This document shows positions 49,469 through 50,469 of a stretch of 50,469 bases of DNA, piece after piece. How positions within the stretch are numbered: the stretch's first letter is position 1; every line of letters starts with the position of its first letter. The notes below the pieces were generated by a model. The model saw only the letters and a list, made by a program, of their open reading frames with translations. It was not told where the DNA came from and ran no database searches. The stretch is taken from contig JADMKA010000148.1 of the NCBI GenBank assembly GCA_018780145.1, positions 1 to 50,469 of the forward strand. Reading direction: 5' to 3'. The DNA comes from Vitreoscilla sp. GTDB lineage: Bacteria > Pseudomonadota > Gammaproteobacteria > Burkholderiales > Burkholderiaceae_C. Both the position numbers and the translations under genes were made by a program.

Positions 49469-50404
49469 TTACAAACCGTTCGATTGCCCTACGGGATCAC
49501 GGGGCCACGGTCTCGGCCAGGTCGCAAGCAAGAGCCCGGCCAGTGCCAGTGCCAGCGCAGCGGCCTGGGACGCCGTGAGGCTCTCTCCCAGCCATGACAC
49601 GCCGACCACGGTGGCCGAAACCGGCAGCATCACGCTGAACACGCCGGCTTGCGGTGCGGGGACGCTGCGCAAACCCTTCATCCACAGCCAGACCGTGATC
49701 ACACTGGCGGCCAGGGCATAGAACACCAGCAGGCCCCATATCGCGGCCGAAACGCCGCCGAAGTCGAACCGCGTGGCCTGCCAGAGGCCCAATGGCGTGA
49801 CGAGGGCCAGGCCCCACAGGTTGATCAGGGCGCTGATTCGGCGCGCCGACACCTGCCCCGTGAGGCGCTTTCCGATCACCACGTACGCCGCCTCGCAAAC
49901 CACAGCCCCGACCAGCAAGAGGTAACCCCACCAGGGTGCTTCAGGTCCCTGCGCGGCACCACCTTGGGCGCCGGCCAGCAAGCCGATGCCGGCCACCGCA
50001 CACGCGATGCCGGCCCCGACACGCAGGCCGATCCGGTCGCCCAGGAAGGCCCAGGACATCAGCGCCACCGCCGCCGGCATGGCTGCCATCACCACACCGG
50101 CCGCCACGGCGGAGGTCGCCTGCACGCCGAACAGCATGCAAATGGAAAACAGGAAGTTACCGAGAAAGCTCTCCCAGAACAGCAGCCTGCGGTCGTGTGG
50201 GGACAGCGCTGGCTCGCCGGGTGGGCGCCTGACCCACCCGACCATGGCCACCGCAGCAATGCCGAATCGCAACCAGGCCAGCAGGAAGACCGGCAACACA
50301 GCCACCAACACACGGGACAGCCCCACGTAGGTGCCAACCAGGGCCATGCTGCCTGCGAGGCAGGCGTAGGCCAGCCAGGGTGTCGGCGATCGGTCTATCG
50401 GCAT
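49469..50404 (-). CDS. DMT-superfamily (EamA) permease
   Basis: A 311-aa membrane protein with about ten helices in two EamA repeats (about residues 10-145 and 155-300). Typical pieces are WLAYACLAGSMALVGTYVG at the N-terminus, MAAMPAAVALMSWAFLGDR at the end of repeat one and VFSVMLPVSATVVGVSWLGE in repeat two. Substrate unknown. It is not closely similar by eye to the other DMT protein in the window. The ATG overlaps a TGA of an upstream open frame (TGATG), suggesting that it is the second gene of an operon that continues beyond the right edge. Confidence 0.88.
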   Translation of the reverse strand: MPIDRSPTPWLAYACLAGSMALVGTYVGLSRVLVAVLPVFLLAWLRFGIAAVAMVGWVRRPPGEPALSPHDRRLLFWESFLGNFLFSICMLFGVQATSAVAAGVVMAAMPAAVALMSWAFLGDRIGLRVGAGIACAVAGIGLLAGAQGGAAQGPEAPWWGYLLLVGAVVCEAAYVVIGKRLTGQVSARRISALINLWGLALVTPLGLWQATRFDFGGVSAAIWGLLVFYALAASVITVWLWMKGLRSVPAPQAGVFSVMLPVSATVVGVSWLGESLTASQAAALALALAGLLLATWPRPWPRDPVGQSNGL

Positions 50405-50469
50405 CAGCGCCGCGGCCGACCGGCCGCATCCAGGACGGTCAGGCTGACCTGTCCGGATACCTGTCGGGG
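50404..50469 (-). CDS. Possible 3' end of an upstream gene (partial)
   Basis: The last 66 bases, read on the minus strand, are open in one frame (PRQVSGQVSLTVLDAAGRPRR then stop, 21 codons) and the stop overlaps the ATG of the DMT permease as TGATG. This is consistent with the end of a coupled upstream gene, but 21 open codons in GC-rich DNA is weak evidence and the product is not recognisable. Confidence 0.35.
   Translation of the reverse strand, partial: PRQVSGQVSLTVLDAAGRPRR

Overview
The window is high-GC proteobacterial DNA. The housekeeping gene sets (rimP-nusA-infB-rbfA-truB-typA; pepA-holC beside divergent lptFG; cbiX-cysB) look like a betaproteobacterium of the order Burkholderiales, in the Leptothrix/Rubrivivax/Ideonella range. 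This placement is inferred from protein character and gene order, not from a search. No stretch longer than 300 bases lacks a gene. The larger gaps (4619-4822, 6886-7094, 29947-30177, 41668-41934) are described under their neighbours or as separate features.

Layout. 1-6015 is core: the 5' end of a cysB-like regulator, cbiX, lptG and lptF on the minus strand, then pepA, holC and a branched-chain amino-acid-type binding protein on the plus strand, closed by a strong terminator. 6016-25125 is an accessory block bounded by that terminator and a tRNA-Ser(GGA): a TIGR04325-type methyltransferase, a five-gene plus-strand biosynthetic operon (cupin/JmjC-like oxygenase, a 2419-aa NRPS-PKS-aminotransferase hybrid, a 1934-aa NRPS, an SGNH hydrolase, an Sfp-type phosphopantetheinyl transferase), and two minus-strand family 2 glycosyltransferases. 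25126-38389 is core again: tRNA-Ser, qmcA-like/nfeD, an Orn/Lys/Arg decarboxylase, fabI, then rimP-nusA-infB-rbfA-truB-typA. 38386-50469 is mixed: two DMT permeases, a wax-ester-synthase/DGAT-type acyltransferase with an alpha/beta hydrolase, a roughly 268-bp palindromic MITE-like element, a second hydrolase, dusA, a HAF-repeat secreted protein, a lone MetE-C-like protein, a small lipoprotein and a large G8-domain lipoprotein.

The most interesting system is the biosynthetic operon at 7095-22843. Read as an assembly line it is [truncated C]-A-PCP-KS-AT-ACP-aminotransferase // C-A-PCP-C-PCP-TE. The first A-domain pocket reads like a valine pocket and the second like a glycine pocket. The module that extends the first amino acid carries no ketoreductase, dehydratase or enoylreductase, but has a MycA-like aminotransferase. 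The simplest reading is that an aminoacyl starter is extended with malonate to a gamma-amino-beta-keto thioester and then transaminated to a beta,gamma-diamino acyl unit (3,4-diamino-5-methylhexanoyl if the starter is Val), which is then joined to Gly. A final C-PCP pair has no adenylation domain, and the terminal thioesterase has Cys instead of Ser as nucleophile. I do not recognise the product. Other points worth a second look are an intrinsic terminator inside the rimP-nusA leader, the multi-arm palindromic element at 41666-41933, and the CEMIP-like G8 lipoprotein.
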